Shown piece after piece: positions 8,192 through 18,134 of a stretch of DNA of 64,000 bases. The DNA comes from Bacteroides sp. MSB163 (lineage in GTDB: Bacteria; Bacteroidota; Bacteroidia; Bacteroidales; Bacteroidaceae), in the NCBI RefSeq assembly GCF_036416795.1, contig NZ_CP143867.1:2046001-2110000 (forward strand). Direction: 5' to 3'. A model generated the notes under the pieces. That model did no database searches. It saw nothing but the letters and a program-made list of their open reading frames with translations, and was not told where the DNA came from. The position numbers and the translations under genes are program-made. How positions within the stretch are numbered: position 1 is the first letter of the stretch; each line of letters starts with the position of its first letter.

Positions 8192-9196
8192 TTACTTCAC
8201 TTCCCAAATATCATTTGTCATCAACAGTTCCTTGAAGTTGTGATACTTCTTCTTTGCCGATACTTCTTCAATCTGTTCCATGATAGCATCGTCATAAGTC
8301 GGAGCTTCTACATCGCGGATCACACCGAGAGCAACCGGGAAGTCAGGCCCTTCCATCAGAGCCAATTTCAGTTGCAATGTATTATCCATGCAGTGTGCAT
8401 CATGAACGAGGATATCCTTTTCTGTGATACCGTTCTCGCCTAACTTCACAACTTTCAGTCCGAAGCCTTCCTGCATCAATCCAAACTCTTTGTTCTCACC
8501 GAAAAGCATCGGCTTACCGTGTTCCAGATAGATAGCATTTTTGGCACGTCCGTCTTTGTTGTATACAGAGTCGTAGGTTCCGTCATTGAAGATAACGCAG
8601 TGTTGCAGAATCTCACACACAGCGGCTCCTTTATGGTTAGCGGCAGCCTTCAGAATTTCTCCTGTACCGGGACCATCTGTAGCTACACAGCGTGCAAAGA
8701 AACGTCCACGGGCACCGAAGCAAAGTTCAGCTGGGTGGAACGGATCTTCTACCGTACCATAAGGAGAGGATTTGCTGACGAAGCCACGGGGAGACGTCGG
8801 AGAATATTGTCCTTTTGTCAAACCGTAGATGCGGTTGTTCAGCAACAGAATGTTGATATCTATATTGCGACGGATAGCATGGATAAAGTGGTTACCACCG
8901 ATAGCCAGACCGTCACCGTCACCTGAAACCTGCCAAACGCTCAGGTTAGGATTGGTTACTTTACATCCGGTAGAGATGGCGGCAGCACGTCCGTGGATAG
9001 TCTGCATCGCATATGTATTCATATAATAAGGTAGACGGCTAGAGCAACCGATACCTGAAATAACGGCAGTTTCCCAAGGCTTAACACCGATTTCTGCCAA
9101 TGCTTTGTGCAGTGAATTCAAGAAGAAGTGGTCACCGCAACCCGGACACCAACGAGGTTGTCCTTTTTTGAAATCTTTAGCTGTATATTCGCTCAT
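8192..9196 (-). CDS. korB: 2-oxoacid:ferredoxin oxidoreductase, beta (TPP) subunit
   Basis: 334 residues. The beta subunit binds thiamine pyrophosphate and an Fe-S cluster and, with KorA, oxidatively decarboxylates 2-oxoglutarate (or another 2-oxoacid) to the acyl-CoA while reducing ferredoxin. Visible: the cluster-type motif RWCPGCGDHFF near residue 15, the GIGCSSR motif, the TPP motif GDGDGLAIGGNHFIHA...ILLLNNRIYGLTKGQYSPTSP and a conserved QHCVIFND region. Encoded downstream of korA on the same strand with a 107-bp gap. Substrate (2-oxoglutarate versus pyruvate or branched-chain) is inferred from the usual Bacteroides gene pair, not proven. Confidence 0.93.
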   Translation of the reverse strand: MSEYTAKDFKKGQPRWCPGCGDHFFLNSLHKALAEIGVKPWETAVISGIGCSSRLPYYMNTYAMQTIHGRAAAISTGCKVTNPNLSVWQVSGDGDGLAIGGNHFIHAIRRNIDINILLLNNRIYGLTKGQYSPTSPRGFVSKSSPYGTVEDPFHPAELCFGARGRFFARCVATDGPGTGEILKAAANHKGAAVCEILQHCVIFNDGTYDSVYNKDGRAKNAIYLEHGKPMLFGENKEFGLMQEGFGLKVVKLGENGITEKDILVHDAHCMDNTLQLKLALMEGPDFPVALGVIRDVEAPTYDDAIMEQIEEVSAKKKYHNFKELLMTNDIWEVK

Positions 9197-9250
9197 GATG
9201 TTCTTAAGTTTTAAGTTGATAAGTTTTTTAGTAGCTACGAGTTACGAGCT

Positions 9251-9304
9251 ACAAGCTACAAGTCTGTTCAGAGCAGTACTTGTTACTCATAGCCTGTAGC
9301 TTGT
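9251..9304 (-). promoter_or_regulatory. korA-korB intercistronic hairpin
   Basis: Inverted pair ACAAGCTACA (9251-9260) and TGTAGCTTGT (9295-9304), starting at the korA stop codon. The right-hand side also has a short direct repeat of GCTACAA. No T run follows, so it is more likely a processing or stability element than a terminator. Confidence 0.4.
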
Positions 9305-11151
9305 CACTTCTTCAGTATCTTGGTGAAGGCAGCCACCAATTCGCTTACTACGAACGGCTGTCCCTTGACTTCGTTGAATTGATACGGAGTGAAATTATCT
9401 ACCTTCATGCGGAGATAACCGGCAAATTGTCCCAGATTCTGTTCGGCAACTACCACTTTCTTATATTTCTTCAATACTTCAGCCGTATTTTTAGGCAGTG
9501 GGTTGATATAAGAGAAGTGAGCTAAGGCTACTTTTTGTCCGGCTTTGTTCATCTCTTCCATAGCAGAATACAAGTGTCCGTAAGTACCGCCAAAACCTAC
9601 AATCAGCAGGTCTGCATCATCTGCATAGCCTTGTACTTCTACATCGGGCACAGCAATCTTTGCAACTTTTTCTGCACGCAGGTGGCACATCAGGTTGTGG
9701 TTTTCAGGATCGGTAGAGATCGCACCTGTGTTGCTGTCTTTTTCCAGACCACCGAGGATATGAGTATAGCCTTCTTGTCCCGGAATGGCCCAGTAACGTA
9801 CCTGGTTCTCAGGGTTGCGTTTATAAGGAGTATAGTTATCCTTCATTTCAGGAGTAACATACTGAGGTTTGATTTCAGGATATGTATCCAGATCCGGCAG
9901 CTTCCATGCACCGGAACCGTTGGCTACGAAACCGTCTGTCAACAGAACCACTGGAGTCATGTGCTCCAAAGCCATCTTACAAGCTGCATAAGCTGCATCG
10001 AAGCAGTTTGTCGGTGAGGTTGCGGCAATAACCGGCATCGGGCTTTCACCGTTACGGCCAAACAAAGCCTGCAATAAGTCAGTTTGTTCCGATTTAGTCG
10101 GCAAACCTGTGGAAGGGCCACCGCGCTGTACGTTCAGAACAACCAGAGGAAGTTCTGTAATCACTGCCAGGTTCATAGCCTCTGATTTCAAGCAGATACC
10201 CGGACCGGAAGTGGTAGTTACAGCCAATGCGCCTGCAAAAGATGCACCGATAGCTGTAGCACAGCCGGAAATCTCATCTTCGCATTGAACGGTAATGACA
10301 CCTAAAGATTTATGTTTGGAGAGTTCATGTAATACGTCCGTAGCAGGAGTGATGGGATAAGAACCCAGGAATAACTTCAGACCTGCCTTTTCTGCAGCAG
10401 CAATGAAACCGTAGGCTGTAGCTTTGTTACCCATGATATCCATGTATATTCCGGGTGTTTTTATCTTACTTTCTATCTTATAAGTATGCGCTACAGAAGC
10501 ATGTGTATTGTGACCATAGTCGTAGCCGGCGTGAATTACCTTGATGTTGGCTTCAGCTATTTCCGGCTTTTTTGCGAATTTCTCTCTAAGGAAATCTTCT
10601 GCAATCTTCAGGTCACGATTGAACAACCAGCAAACCAGGCCGAGAGCGAACATGTTGCGGCATTTCAGCATTGCTTTATTGTCCATACCTGTTTCTGCCA
10701 GGCAATCTTTCACCATTTGAGAGATAGGAGCAGCAATCACGTCTTGCTTAATACCCATTTCTTCGATAGGATTGTCAGTCTTGAAAGCGGCTTTCTGTAA
10801 ATCGGAAGCCTGGAAACAGTCTGTGTCGATGATGATACAAGCAGTAGACTTAGCAAACTTATACTGTGTTTTCAATGCGGCAGCGTTCATAGCTACCAAT
10901 ACGTCGCATTTATCACCCGGGGTGAATACTTTGCTGGCGCCGATGTGTACCTGGAAACCTGATACACCGGTCAGAGAGCCTTGCGGGGCGCGGATATCTG
11001 CGGGATAGTCAGGGAAAGTACTGATGTCATTTCCCACCGTAGCCGATACTGTTGAAAAGATGTTGCCGGCGAGCTGCATACCATCGCCGGAGTCTCCGGA
11101 AAAGCGGACTACCACTTGATCCAGTTCTTTTACCATCATGTCGTTTGCCAT
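9304..11151 (-). CDS. korA: 2-oxoacid:ferredoxin oxidoreductase, fused gamma-alpha subunit
   Basis: 615 residues. Residues about 10-195 are the gamma domain (VVRFSGDSGDGMQLAGNIFS, FPDYPADIRAPQGSLTGVSGFQ), and about 230-615 the alpha domain that binds the TPP pyrimidine side (FLGSYPITPATDVLHEL, QCEDEISGCATAIGASFAGA, TTTSGPGICLKSEAMNLA, LPLVVLNVQRGGPSTGLPTK). This gamma-alpha fusion is the common form for KorA in Bacteroidetes. Acts with KorB downstream. In strict anaerobes the pair runs the partial TCA cycle in either direction; direction here is unknown. Confidence 0.94.
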   Translation of the reverse strand: MANDMMVKELDQVVVRFSGDSGDGMQLAGNIFSTVSATVGNDISTFPDYPADIRAPQGSLTGVSGFQVHIGASKVFTPGDKCDVLVAMNAAALKTQYKFAKSTACIIIDTDCFQASDLQKAAFKTDNPIEEMGIKQDVIAAPISQMVKDCLAETGMDNKAMLKCRNMFALGLVCWLFNRDLKIAEDFLREKFAKKPEIAEANIKVIHAGYDYGHNTHASVAHTYKIESKIKTPGIYMDIMGNKATAYGFIAAAEKAGLKLFLGSYPITPATDVLHELSKHKSLGVITVQCEDEISGCATAIGASFAGALAVTTTSGPGICLKSEAMNLAVITELPLVVLNVQRGGPSTGLPTKSEQTDLLQALFGRNGESPMPVIAATSPTNCFDAAYAACKMALEHMTPVVLLTDGFVANGSGAWKLPDLDTYPEIKPQYVTPEMKDNYTPYKRNPENQVRYWAIPGQEGYTHILGGLEKDSNTGAISTDPENHNLMCHLRAEKVAKIAVPDVEVQGYADDADLLIVGFGGTYGHLYSAMEEMNKAGQKVALAHFSYINPLPKNTAEVLKKYKKVVVAEQNLGQFAGYLRMKVDNFTPYQFNEVKGQPFVVSELVAAFTKILKK

Positions 11152-11220
11152 AATTTCGTATTACTATGATTAATTTATAGGATCACTTAAAATCTGTTCT
11201 TATGTTGGTTGGGGTACTTA

Positions 11221-11256
11221 CAAAAAGTACTACGCTTTTAAAGATGCGTTTGCAAA
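11221..11256 (-). promoter_or_regulatory. Possible korA promoter
   Basis: Minus-strand TTTGC (11256-11252), 22 bp, then TACTTTTTG (11229-11221), which has one extra T relative to TAnnTTTG. About 70 bp before the korA ATG. Weak match. Confidence 0.35.
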
Positions 11257-11552
11257 TGTCGGAAAGTTATGCGACTTGGCAAAATCTTTTCGAATTAATC
11301 TGTGATTGTGTACTAAAAGAATTGATAAATGAGTGTTTTTTGATATTTGGAGTGAACAAAACTCTGACTATGTGTCTGACTTGAACGGATAAAAGTTGCA
11401 TATTATCATTTATTTTTGGTTGCGTAACTGTTGACTAAATGTAAGATTGAATCGCCAATATACTACTGTTTGTAGCTGATTTAGGTTGACACTTTGATAA
11501 AATCTTGTGTAGACTGTATTTCTTTAACTTCTCGATAAAAGATTCATTCGCC

Positions 11553-11583
11553 TTTGTTAAATCGGGAGAATGCTTTATCTTTG
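11553..11583 (+). promoter_or_regulatory. tRNA-Arg promoter
   Basis: TTTG (11553-11556), exactly 19 bp, TATCTTTG (11576-11583): a full Bacteroides consensus promoter 17 bp before the tRNA. Confidence 0.8.
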
Positions 11584-11600
11584 CAACCGTAAATGTTTTT

Positions 11601-11672
11601 GGTCCTGTAGTTCAACGGATAGAATAGAAGTTTCCTAAACTTTAGATAGGGGTTCGATTCCCCTCGGGACTA
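11601..11672 (+). tRNA. tRNA-Arg (anticodon CCT)
   Basis: Folds as a complete cloverleaf of 72 nt without encoded CCA: acceptor GGTCCTG/CGGGACT, D arm GTTC...GAAT, anticodon arm GAAGT-TTCCTAA-ACTTT with CCT in the loop, T arm AGGGG-TTCGATT-CCCCT, discriminator A. Reads AGG codons. The first acceptor pair is G-T. Confidence 0.95.
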
Positions 11673-11721
11673 CAAAACAAAAAAGGGAAGCCATTTATTC
11701 GGCTTCCCTTTTTTGTTTTGT
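11672..11721. terminator. Bidirectional terminator, tRNA-Arg / secDF
   Basis: Perfect 21-bp arms (11672-11692 and 11701-11721) with GGGAAGCC/GGCTTCCC at the core, an 8-nt loop and T-rich outer arms on both strands. Serves the convergent tRNA and secDF. Confidence 0.9.
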
Positions 11722-11734
11722 TACTATATAATTC

Positions 11735-14734
11735 TTATTTTGCTATTTCAACAGCAGGCTCAACAATCTTTTTGTTCTTCATCATCATATATGCGATAGG
11801 AGATGCAACGAACAGAGAAGATAATGTACCGATTACAACACCGAGAATCATTGCAAATGCGAAACTGCGGATAGAGTCACCACCAAGGATGAAGATACAC
11901 AGCAGCACGATTAATGTACTCAATGAAGTATTTATAGTACGTGCCAGAGTCGTATTCAACGAATCATTGAACAATTGCTTTCTGTCACGTTTCGGGTACA
12001 GGCTGAAGAATTCACGTACACGGTCGAAGATTACCACTTTATCATTGATAGAATAACCGATAGCCGTAAGGATAGCACCGATAAATGTCTGGTCAATTTC
12101 AAGAGAGAACGGCATCCAACCCCAGCACAATGAATAAGCGCCAAGAATCATTAATGTATCACTGGTCAGTGCAACTACGGAACCCACACTATATGCAATG
12201 TTGCGGAAACGGATCAAGATGTAGAGACCGATGGCGATAAGAGCGAGAACTACAGACCACATGGCCGAAGTCTTGATATCATCTGCGATACTCGGACCTA
12301 CTTTCTGTGAGCTGACGATACTGCCACCTGTGTGATTTTCGCGGTCGATGAATGTCTCCAGCGTGATGTTCTGCGTCAATACCGGTTTCAGCGTTTCATA
12401 CAGATATGCTTCGATTTCTGAATCGACATTATTACCTTCTTCTTCGATACGGTAGTTTGTGCTGATACGTACAGTCTTCTTATCGGTACCGATAGCAATT
12501 ACACTTACATTAGAATCACCGAACTTGCTGGCGATTAACTCACGTACTTGTTCCGGTTCTACGGCGTTTTCAAACTGTACCTTGAAGTTGCGTCCACCGG
12601 TGAAGTCGATACTCTGGCTCAAGCCACGCACGAACAGTGAACCGATACAGATAACAAGGATAATGCCTGTAATTGTAAACCATTGCTTATTTCTACCCAT
12701 GAAGTCGAAATGTACATTCGTCATCAGGTTCTTAGAGATCTTGGAAGAGAAAGTCAGGTTCAGCCATTTATCTTTATTCATGAAGTATTCATATACCAGA
12801 CGTGTCATGAACACAGCGGTAAAGAATGAAATCAAGATACCGATAATCAAGGTCGTGGCAAAACCACGGATAGGACCTGTACCGAAATTAAACAGGATAA
12901 TACCCGTGATGATAGACGTTAAATTTGAGTCGAAGATAGCGGAGAATGCATTAGAATAACCGTCTGCGAGGGCTTTTTTCACACCCTTACCTGCGCGTAA
13001 CTCTTCTTTTGTACGTTCATAGATCAACACGTTCGCATCCACAGCCATACCCAGGGCTAACACCATACCGGCAATACCGGACATTGTCAGAGCCGCCTGG
13101 AAGGATGAAAGGATACCCATTGTAAAGAACATGTTCAGTACCAATGCGCCGTTGGCAACCATACCCGGAATGAAACCGTACATGGAGCACATATAAATCA
13201 TCAATAGTATCAATGCTACGATGAATGAGAATACACCGGCGTTGATAGATGCCTGTCCCAAAGACGGACCTACGATATCTTCCTGAACGATACGTGCGGG
13301 AGCCGGCATCTTACCGGATTTCAGTACGTTCGCTAAGTCCTTTGCCTGTTCGGGAGTAAAGTGACCCGTGATTTGCGAGTTACCACCTGTAATTTCAGTA
13401 TTTACATTCGGTGCAGAATATACATAGCCGTCCAATACGATAGCGATGCTCTTACCAATGTTTTGTTTAGTCAACTGTGCCCAGCGGCGTGAACCGTCTG
13501 TATTCATTGACATACTTACAGCAGGTTTACCAAACTGATCGTATTCGTCTTTAGCGCTTACAACAACATCACCTTCCAGCGGAGCGCGTCCGTTACGTTC
13601 GGTTGAGCGGATAGCGTAAAGTTCGAAAGTTTGTCCTTTCGGATCATATTCGTAAGCGGAAACACCCCATTTCAGACGAAGGTCTTTCGGAAGTTCGGCT
13701 TGAATTTCTTTCATGGAAAGATATTTGTTGATGTCAGCAGTATCCTTGTAATTAGCATAAGCTACAACAGGACCTTGTCCGCTGGAATTAACTTGCAGTA
13801 CAGCCAGCAACGGATGTTCTTTCTTGATTTGTGCAAGATCAACGGATTGTGCTTTGTTCTCGCCTTTCAATGCAGCGGCAAGACTGTCGGCTGTGCTGAT
13901 AGCTTGTGCTACAACCGGAGCAGCGGTGCTGTCAACAGCTGCACTGTCAGCAGGTGCTTCATTGGCTAAAATGCTACGCAGTTTGTTATCAGCAGCTTGC
14001 AGATAAGGTGCAATATCCTTTGCGTTGTATGTTTCCCAAAACTCCAGATTAGCGGAACCTTGAAGTAATTTTCTTACACGTTCCGGTTCCTTGATACCCG
14101 GAAGTTCCACCATGATACGTCCCATCTTGTCTTCCAGACTTTGGATGTTGGGCTGAACCACACCAAAACGGTCGATACGAGTACGGAGTACGTTGTATGA
14201 GTTGTCAACAGCGGCTTTTACTTCCGTGCGCAGTACCTTTTCTACTTCCGCGTCGGAGGTCTTTTGGTTAACTTTGTCTTTTAACTGTTGAGTGGCGAAA
14301 AGCTCGGAAAGACGTGCGTCCGGAGCAATTTTGTGATACTCTCTCACAAACAACGTAATGACGTCGTCCTGGCTGCTAATAGCCTGTTTTGCAGCATTTG
14401 CCAATGCTTGATTGAATGCTTCGTCGGGTTTGTTGTCCGCCAATGCTTTGATTACATCGGGAACGGAAACTTCGAGGATGACGTTCATACCACCCTTTAA
14501 GTCCAAACCTAAACTGATCTCCATCTCTCGGCACTGTTTCAGTGTCCAATTGCCGAAGAATACTTTCTCATTAGCCAGAGAATCCAGGTAGTCCTGCTCT
14601 ACTTTCACATCGCCTTTTGCAAACTCTTTAGCCTTATTGGTATAATGGCGAGTCACAAAAGAAAAGGAGAGATAGAACACACACACCAGTGTGAGCAATA
14701 CCGCAAAAACCTTTACAAATCCTTTGTTTTGCAT
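11735..14734 (-). CDS. secDF: Fused protein-export membrane protein SecDF
   Basis: 999 residues; SecD and SecF joined in one chain, which uses the proton gradient to pull substrates through SecYEG at the cytoplasmic membrane. The N-terminal TM (about 8-26) is followed by the SecD signature LGLDLKGGMNVILEV, a large periplasmic region with P1 domain features (RTRIDRFGVVQPNIQ, IMVELPGI), a long Ala/Asp-rich insert near residues 255-300, then TM helices with GMAVDANVLIYERTKEE. The SecF half begins near residue 690 with QSIDFTGGRNFKV and contains GYSINDKVVIFDRVRE. Length and fusion are typical of Bacteroidetes. Single gene with its own terminator; -7 box at 14793-14800. Confidence 0.96.
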   Translation of the reverse strand: MQNKGFVKVFAVLLTLVCVFYLSFSFVTRHYTNKAKEFAKGDVKVEQDYLDSLANEKVFFGNWTLKQCREMEISLGLDLKGGMNVILEVSVPDVIKALADNKPDEAFNQALANAAKQAISSQDDVITLFVREYHKIAPDARLSELFATQQLKDKVNQKTSDAEVEKVLRTEVKAAVDNSYNVLRTRIDRFGVVQPNIQSLEDKMGRIMVELPGIKEPERVRKLLQGSANLEFWETYNAKDIAPYLQAADNKLRSILANEAPADSAAVDSTAAPVVAQAISTADSLAAALKGENKAQSVDLAQIKKEHPLLAVLQVNSSGQGPVVAYANYKDTADINKYLSMKEIQAELPKDLRLKWGVSAYEYDPKGQTFELYAIRSTERNGRAPLEGDVVVSAKDEYDQFGKPAVSMSMNTDGSRRWAQLTKQNIGKSIAIVLDGYVYSAPNVNTEITGGNSQITGHFTPEQAKDLANVLKSGKMPAPARIVQEDIVGPSLGQASINAGVFSFIVALILLMIYMCSMYGFIPGMVANGALVLNMFFTMGILSSFQAALTMSGIAGMVLALGMAVDANVLIYERTKEELRAGKGVKKALADGYSNAFSAIFDSNLTSIITGIILFNFGTGPIRGFATTLIIGILISFFTAVFMTRLVYEYFMNKDKWLNLTFSSKISKNLMTNVHFDFMGRNKQWFTITGIILVICIGSLFVRGLSQSIDFTGGRNFKVQFENAVEPEQVRELIASKFGDSNVSVIAIGTDKKTVRISTNYRIEEEGNNVDSEIEAYLYETLKPVLTQNITLETFIDRENHTGGSIVSSQKVGPSIADDIKTSAMWSVVLALIAIGLYILIRFRNIAYSVGSVVALTSDTLMILGAYSLCWGWMPFSLEIDQTFIGAILTAIGYSINDKVVIFDRVREFFSLYPKRDRKQLFNDSLNTTLARTINTSLSTLIVLLCIFILGGDSIRSFAFAMILGVVIGTLSSLFVASPIAYMMMKNKKIVEPAVEIAK

Positions 14735-14792
14735 GTTACTTTTAGTTTATTATGATTACTTTTTTAATTAATTTCTGTTGCGTACAAGGCTG

Positions 14793-14800
14793 CAAATATA
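14793..14800 (-). promoter_or_regulatory. secDF -7 box
   Basis: Minus-strand TATATTTG followed by C, perfect TAnnTTTG, about 59 bp before the secDF ATG at 14734. Confidence 0.5.
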
Positions 14801-14883
14801 GTTTTTTTTTCACATTCGGAAGTAAAAGGAACTCAAATATTTGCACATGATAAAGAATTAACTCCCTCCGTATAGCAATGTTT

Positions 14884-16968
14884 TTATTTCATTCCGCGAT
14901 TTTTTAACATCGGTTCCAGTTGTGGCTCCGTTCCGCGGAAGTTCTTGTAAAGAGTCATCGGATCTTCGCTGTTACCCTTTTCCAAAACGTTATTCCGGAA
15001 GAGGTCGGCTGTCTTTTTGTCAAAGATGCCGTGTTCCTTGAAAGCTTCGAAAGCATCGTTGTCCAATACATTTGCCCACAAATAGCTGTAATAGCCGGCA
15101 GCATAACCGCCAATGATATGGTTGAAGTAGGTGGTACGATAGCGTGGAGCTATTTCCGGAATAAGCTCCAGTTTGTCCATGGCCTCTTTCTCATATGCCA
15201 ATACGTCCAGGTTCTGGGTGTCTGTCAGGTTGTGCAGATTCATATCCAGAATGGCAGCAGCCAGTAATTCGGTGGTCATGAAGCCTTGGTTGAAGGTTTT
15301 CTGATTCAGAATCTTTTCAATAAGGCTGTCGGGGATAGTTTCGCCGGTTTGATAATGTTTGGCATACATTTTCAATACTTCAGGTTCGGTAGCCCAATGC
15401 TCATTGATTTGTGAAGGCAACTCAACGAAGTCGCGTACTACGTTTGTGCCGGAAATACCTTTATAGTTGCATTTTGTCAGCAATCCATGCAGGGCATGAC
15501 CAAATTCATGGAATAGTGTTTCCACTTCGTCAATAGTCAGCAATGAAGGCATATCGCCTACGGGCTGTGTGAAACTGCATACATTGCATACCAACGGGCG
15601 GATAGCACCTTGTTGTTCGCGATAGTTGCTCATCCATGCACCGCCGCTCTTACCCGGACGGGGGAAATAATCTACGTAGAAAACACCCAAGTGTGAGCCG
15701 TCTGCATCTTTCACTTCGAATACTTCTACATCGGGGTGGTATACGGGGATACCTTCCAATTTCGTTAAAGTGATGCCATAAAGCTTATTAGCTACAGCGA
15801 AAGCGCCTCCGCGTACATTTTCCAACTTAAAGTAAGGCTTGATTTCGTTTTCTTCCAGATTGTATTTCTCTTTGCGGAGTTTTTCTGTATAGAACCACCA
15901 GTCCCACGCTTCCAGTTTTTCACCTTTGCCTTCTTTATCCATTATTTTCTGCAATTCAACAGCTTCGGCTTTTGCTTTTGGCAATGAATGGCTCCACAGG
16001 TTGTTTAAGAAGTCCATAACGGTTGTGGAATTTTTAGCCATCGTATTATCCAGAACAAAATTAGAATAACAGTCGAATCCCAGTAATTGCGCTTTTTCAA
16101 GACGCAGTTTTACGATGTCTGTAATATTTTTCTTGTTGTCATTCTTGTCATTGTTGTTGCCGCGGTTGATGTAGGCTTTATACATTTGTTCGCGTAACGG
16201 ACGATTTTCGGAGTATTGCAGGAATGGAAGACGACTGGCATTACCCAATGTAAACAGCCATTTGCCTTCTTGTCCGTCTTCTTTGGCTTTTTCAGCAGCG
16301 CTTTGACGGAACCAGTCGGGCAGTCCGGCAAGGTCTTCTTCCTTGTCTATATAAAGTTTGAAGGCATTGTTTTCATTCAGAACATTATCACTGAATTTGA
16401 TACCTAATGTAGACAGTTCTTTATTGACTTCGCGTAAGCGTGCCTGTTTCTCTGGGGATAAGTTTGCACCGGAACGGACAAAACCTTTATGGGTCTCTTC
16501 CAACAGGCGTTGTTGTTCGGTAGTCAGTCCCAGCGCGTCTTTCTGTTGGTATACAGCATCAACTTTCTTGAAAAGATCCTGATTCAGTGAGATATTATCA
16601 CTGTGTTCGGACAATGTCGGGGCGAGTTTAATAGATAATTCTTTCAGATCATCTGTTGTTTCTGCTTCCGTCATGTTATAGAAGATGGCGCTAACCCGGT
16701 CCAATATCGGAGAGCTATTATCGAGAGCAACGATTACGTTTTCAAAGGTTGGCGCCTCGGAATTGTTCACTATTGCATCGATATTTGCATTTTGCTCTTC
16801 AATGCCTTTCAGAAAGGCAGGTTCATAGTGTTCCAGTTTGATTTTATCGAAAGGCGGTACGCCATGTTCGGTTTGGAACTCAGTCAGGAACGGATTAGTT
16901 TCCGTTTGCGTGGTACAGGAGTACATCATACAACTTGTAGCTAAAATAAAAATACACTTCTTAAACAT
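14884..16968 (-). CDS. M3 family metallopeptidase (dipeptidyl carboxypeptidase type), lipoprotein
   Basis: 694 residues. The N-terminus MFKKCIFILATSCMMYSC ends in a lipobox-like MYSC (Cys 18), predicting a lipoprotein in the envelope. The rest is an M3 peptidase: zinc motif LFHEFGHALHGLL (HExxH near residue 484) and the conserved FVELPSQINEHWA and GYAAGYYSYLWANVLDNDAF segments. It cleaves oligopeptides, probably removing dipeptides from the C terminus (Dcp) as its closest recognised relatives do. Last gene of the run rhomboid, rhomboid, EEP protein, M3 peptidase, with 45 bp from the previous stop. Confidence 0.93.
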   Translation of the reverse strand: MFKKCIFILATSCMMYSCTTQTETNPFLTEFQTEHGVPPFDKIKLEHYEPAFLKGIEEQNANIDAIVNNSEAPTFENVIVALDNSSPILDRVSAIFYNMTEAETTDDLKELSIKLAPTLSEHSDNISLNQDLFKKVDAVYQQKDALGLTTEQQRLLEETHKGFVRSGANLSPEKQARLREVNKELSTLGIKFSDNVLNENNAFKLYIDKEEDLAGLPDWFRQSAAEKAKEDGQEGKWLFTLGNASRLPFLQYSENRPLREQMYKAYINRGNNNDKNDNKKNITDIVKLRLEKAQLLGFDCYSNFVLDNTMAKNSTTVMDFLNNLWSHSLPKAKAEAVELQKIMDKEGKGEKLEAWDWWFYTEKLRKEKYNLEENEIKPYFKLENVRGGAFAVANKLYGITLTKLEGIPVYHPDVEVFEVKDADGSHLGVFYVDYFPRPGKSGGAWMSNYREQQGAIRPLVCNVCSFTQPVGDMPSLLTIDEVETLFHEFGHALHGLLTKCNYKGISGTNVVRDFVELPSQINEHWATEPEVLKMYAKHYQTGETIPDSLIEKILNQKTFNQGFMTTELLAAAILDMNLHNLTDTQNLDVLAYEKEAMDKLELIPEIAPRYRTTYFNHIIGGYAAGYYSYLWANVLDNDAFEAFKEHGIFDKKTADLFRNNVLEKGNSEDPMTLYKNFRGTEPQLEPMLKNRGMK

Positions 16969-17013
16969 AAGTTCTAAGTATTAGGTATAAAGTATTAATT
17001 ATTAATTCGTTTT

Positions 17014-18126
17014 TCAATCTTTTCTCTTCAGATAACACCAGATTGGATAATGGTCGGATTCTTTTATGGAACGATCCACCGTACAGTTATAAGGTTTAAG
17101 GTTTTTGCTTGCCAGGATATTGTCTATCCGGAAATAGAATTTATTCTGATTATAAGAAATACCCAGTCCGCGGCCGGACTTGGTGAAAGCATCATTTAAT
17201 CCTTTTTCAATGACCCGGTGTGCATAGGAAATCGGTGTATCGTTAAAGTCGCCGCAGACGATGATATAAGGGTATCGTGACGCTGAGATTTCCTGGGCGA
17301 TACTGTCTGCTTGTGGGGCGCGAATGGCGGATGCTTCTGCTAGCTTGCGGATGAGCAGGCGTGCACCGCTTTTAACTTTTTCCGTTTCAGGAGATTTGAG
17401 CATACTTTCGTAGACTACTTTGTCTTCTTTAGTCAGCTTGTTAGATTCCAGATGATTGTTGATGAGCATTACGGTATCTTCTCCCATTTTCAGTTCATAA
17501 ACCACTGAACCATTGTATTCACTGACATAATCCAGTTTACGGGATGAAAGAATAGGGAATTTAGAGTAGCAGGCTATCCGGTTGGTGTGGCCTTTTCCAC
17601 TTCCTCTTCCCACTATCTGGATGTTATGATAGGGATAATCTTTTAAAGCCTTTTCCACATCTTTCTGGCTGAGATAACGGGGAGATTCTATCGTTTGGTA
17701 TTCTTGCAGGCATAAGATATCTGCTCCGCTATTCTTCAGATAATTCAGAATGAGATTCTCACCATCCTTTTTGACCGCTCCGTCGAAGCCCATGATGTTA
17801 TATGACAAGACCTTGAAACTGTTTTCGGGTAATTTGCTAGTGTGGAAATTGAGCGGGAGATAAGTCCGTATTTGTGAATAGCATAAAAGAAATGCTACCA
17901 GTGGAAAAAGTGCAAACTTATACTTTTGAATAATAAGCCAAAAGATGAAAAAACAGATGTTTATCACCAGGAAAATAGGAAATGTCAGCCCGAAGCAGGA
18001 CTCTACGGGGTGAGCAACCGGCTTGATGTGCGGGCTGTAAGCGGTGAGAAGCAGCAAGCTTATAAAGAAAATATTAACCGCTAAAATCAGGTAGGCTACG
18101 AATTTACCAATATGCTTTATTCCCAT
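17014..18126 (-). CDS. Membrane-anchored endonuclease/exonuclease/phosphatase family protein
   Basis: 370 residues. Three hydrophobic segments at about 8-28, 40-60 and 66-85 anchor it, then an EEP fold begins at VLSYNIMGFDG near residue 106. Catalytic motifs visible: LCLQEYQ (metal-binding Glu), INNHLESNKL, CGDFNDTPISYAHR and the terminal SDHYPIW (Asp-His). Members hydrolyse phosphodiester or phosphate bonds (nucleic acid, phosphoinositide or sphingomyelin type); the substrate is not predictable here. Its ATG is 8 bp after the stop of the upstream rhomboid gene, so they are co-transcribed. Confidence 0.9.
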   Translation of the reverse strand: MGIKHIGKFVAYLILAVNIFFISLLLLTAYSPHIKPVAHPVESCFGLTFPIFLVINICFFIFWLIIQKYKFALFPLVAFLLCYSQIRTYLPLNFHTSKLPENSFKVLSYNIMGFDGAVKKDGENLILNYLKNSGADILCLQEYQTIESPRYLSQKDVEKALKDYPYHNIQIVGRGSGKGHTNRIACYSKFPILSSRKLDYVSEYNGSVVYELKMGEDTVMLINNHLESNKLTKEDKVVYESMLKSPETEKVKSGARLLIRKLAEASAIRAPQADSIAQEISASRYPYIIVCGDFNDTPISYAHRVIEKGLNDAFTKSGRGLGISYNQNKFYFRIDNILASKNLKPYNCTVDRSIKESDHYPIWCYLKRKD

Positions 18127-18134
18127 TTTCTGTA

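Larger units (their letters stand above)
11152..11600. other. Gene-free spacer upstream of korA and tRNA-Arg
   Basis: 449 bp, AT-rich, between divergent korA (minus) and tRNA-Arg (plus). It holds a weak korA promoter at 11221-11256 and a strong tRNA promoter at 11553-11583. A 60-codon frame at 11202-11384 has no recognisable features and looks random. Confidence 0.7.

Noticed and set aside
11202..11384. 60-codon frame in the korA-tRNA spacer
   Set aside because: Starts inside the korA promoter region, has no recognisable features and is of a length expected by chance in AT-rich DNA.
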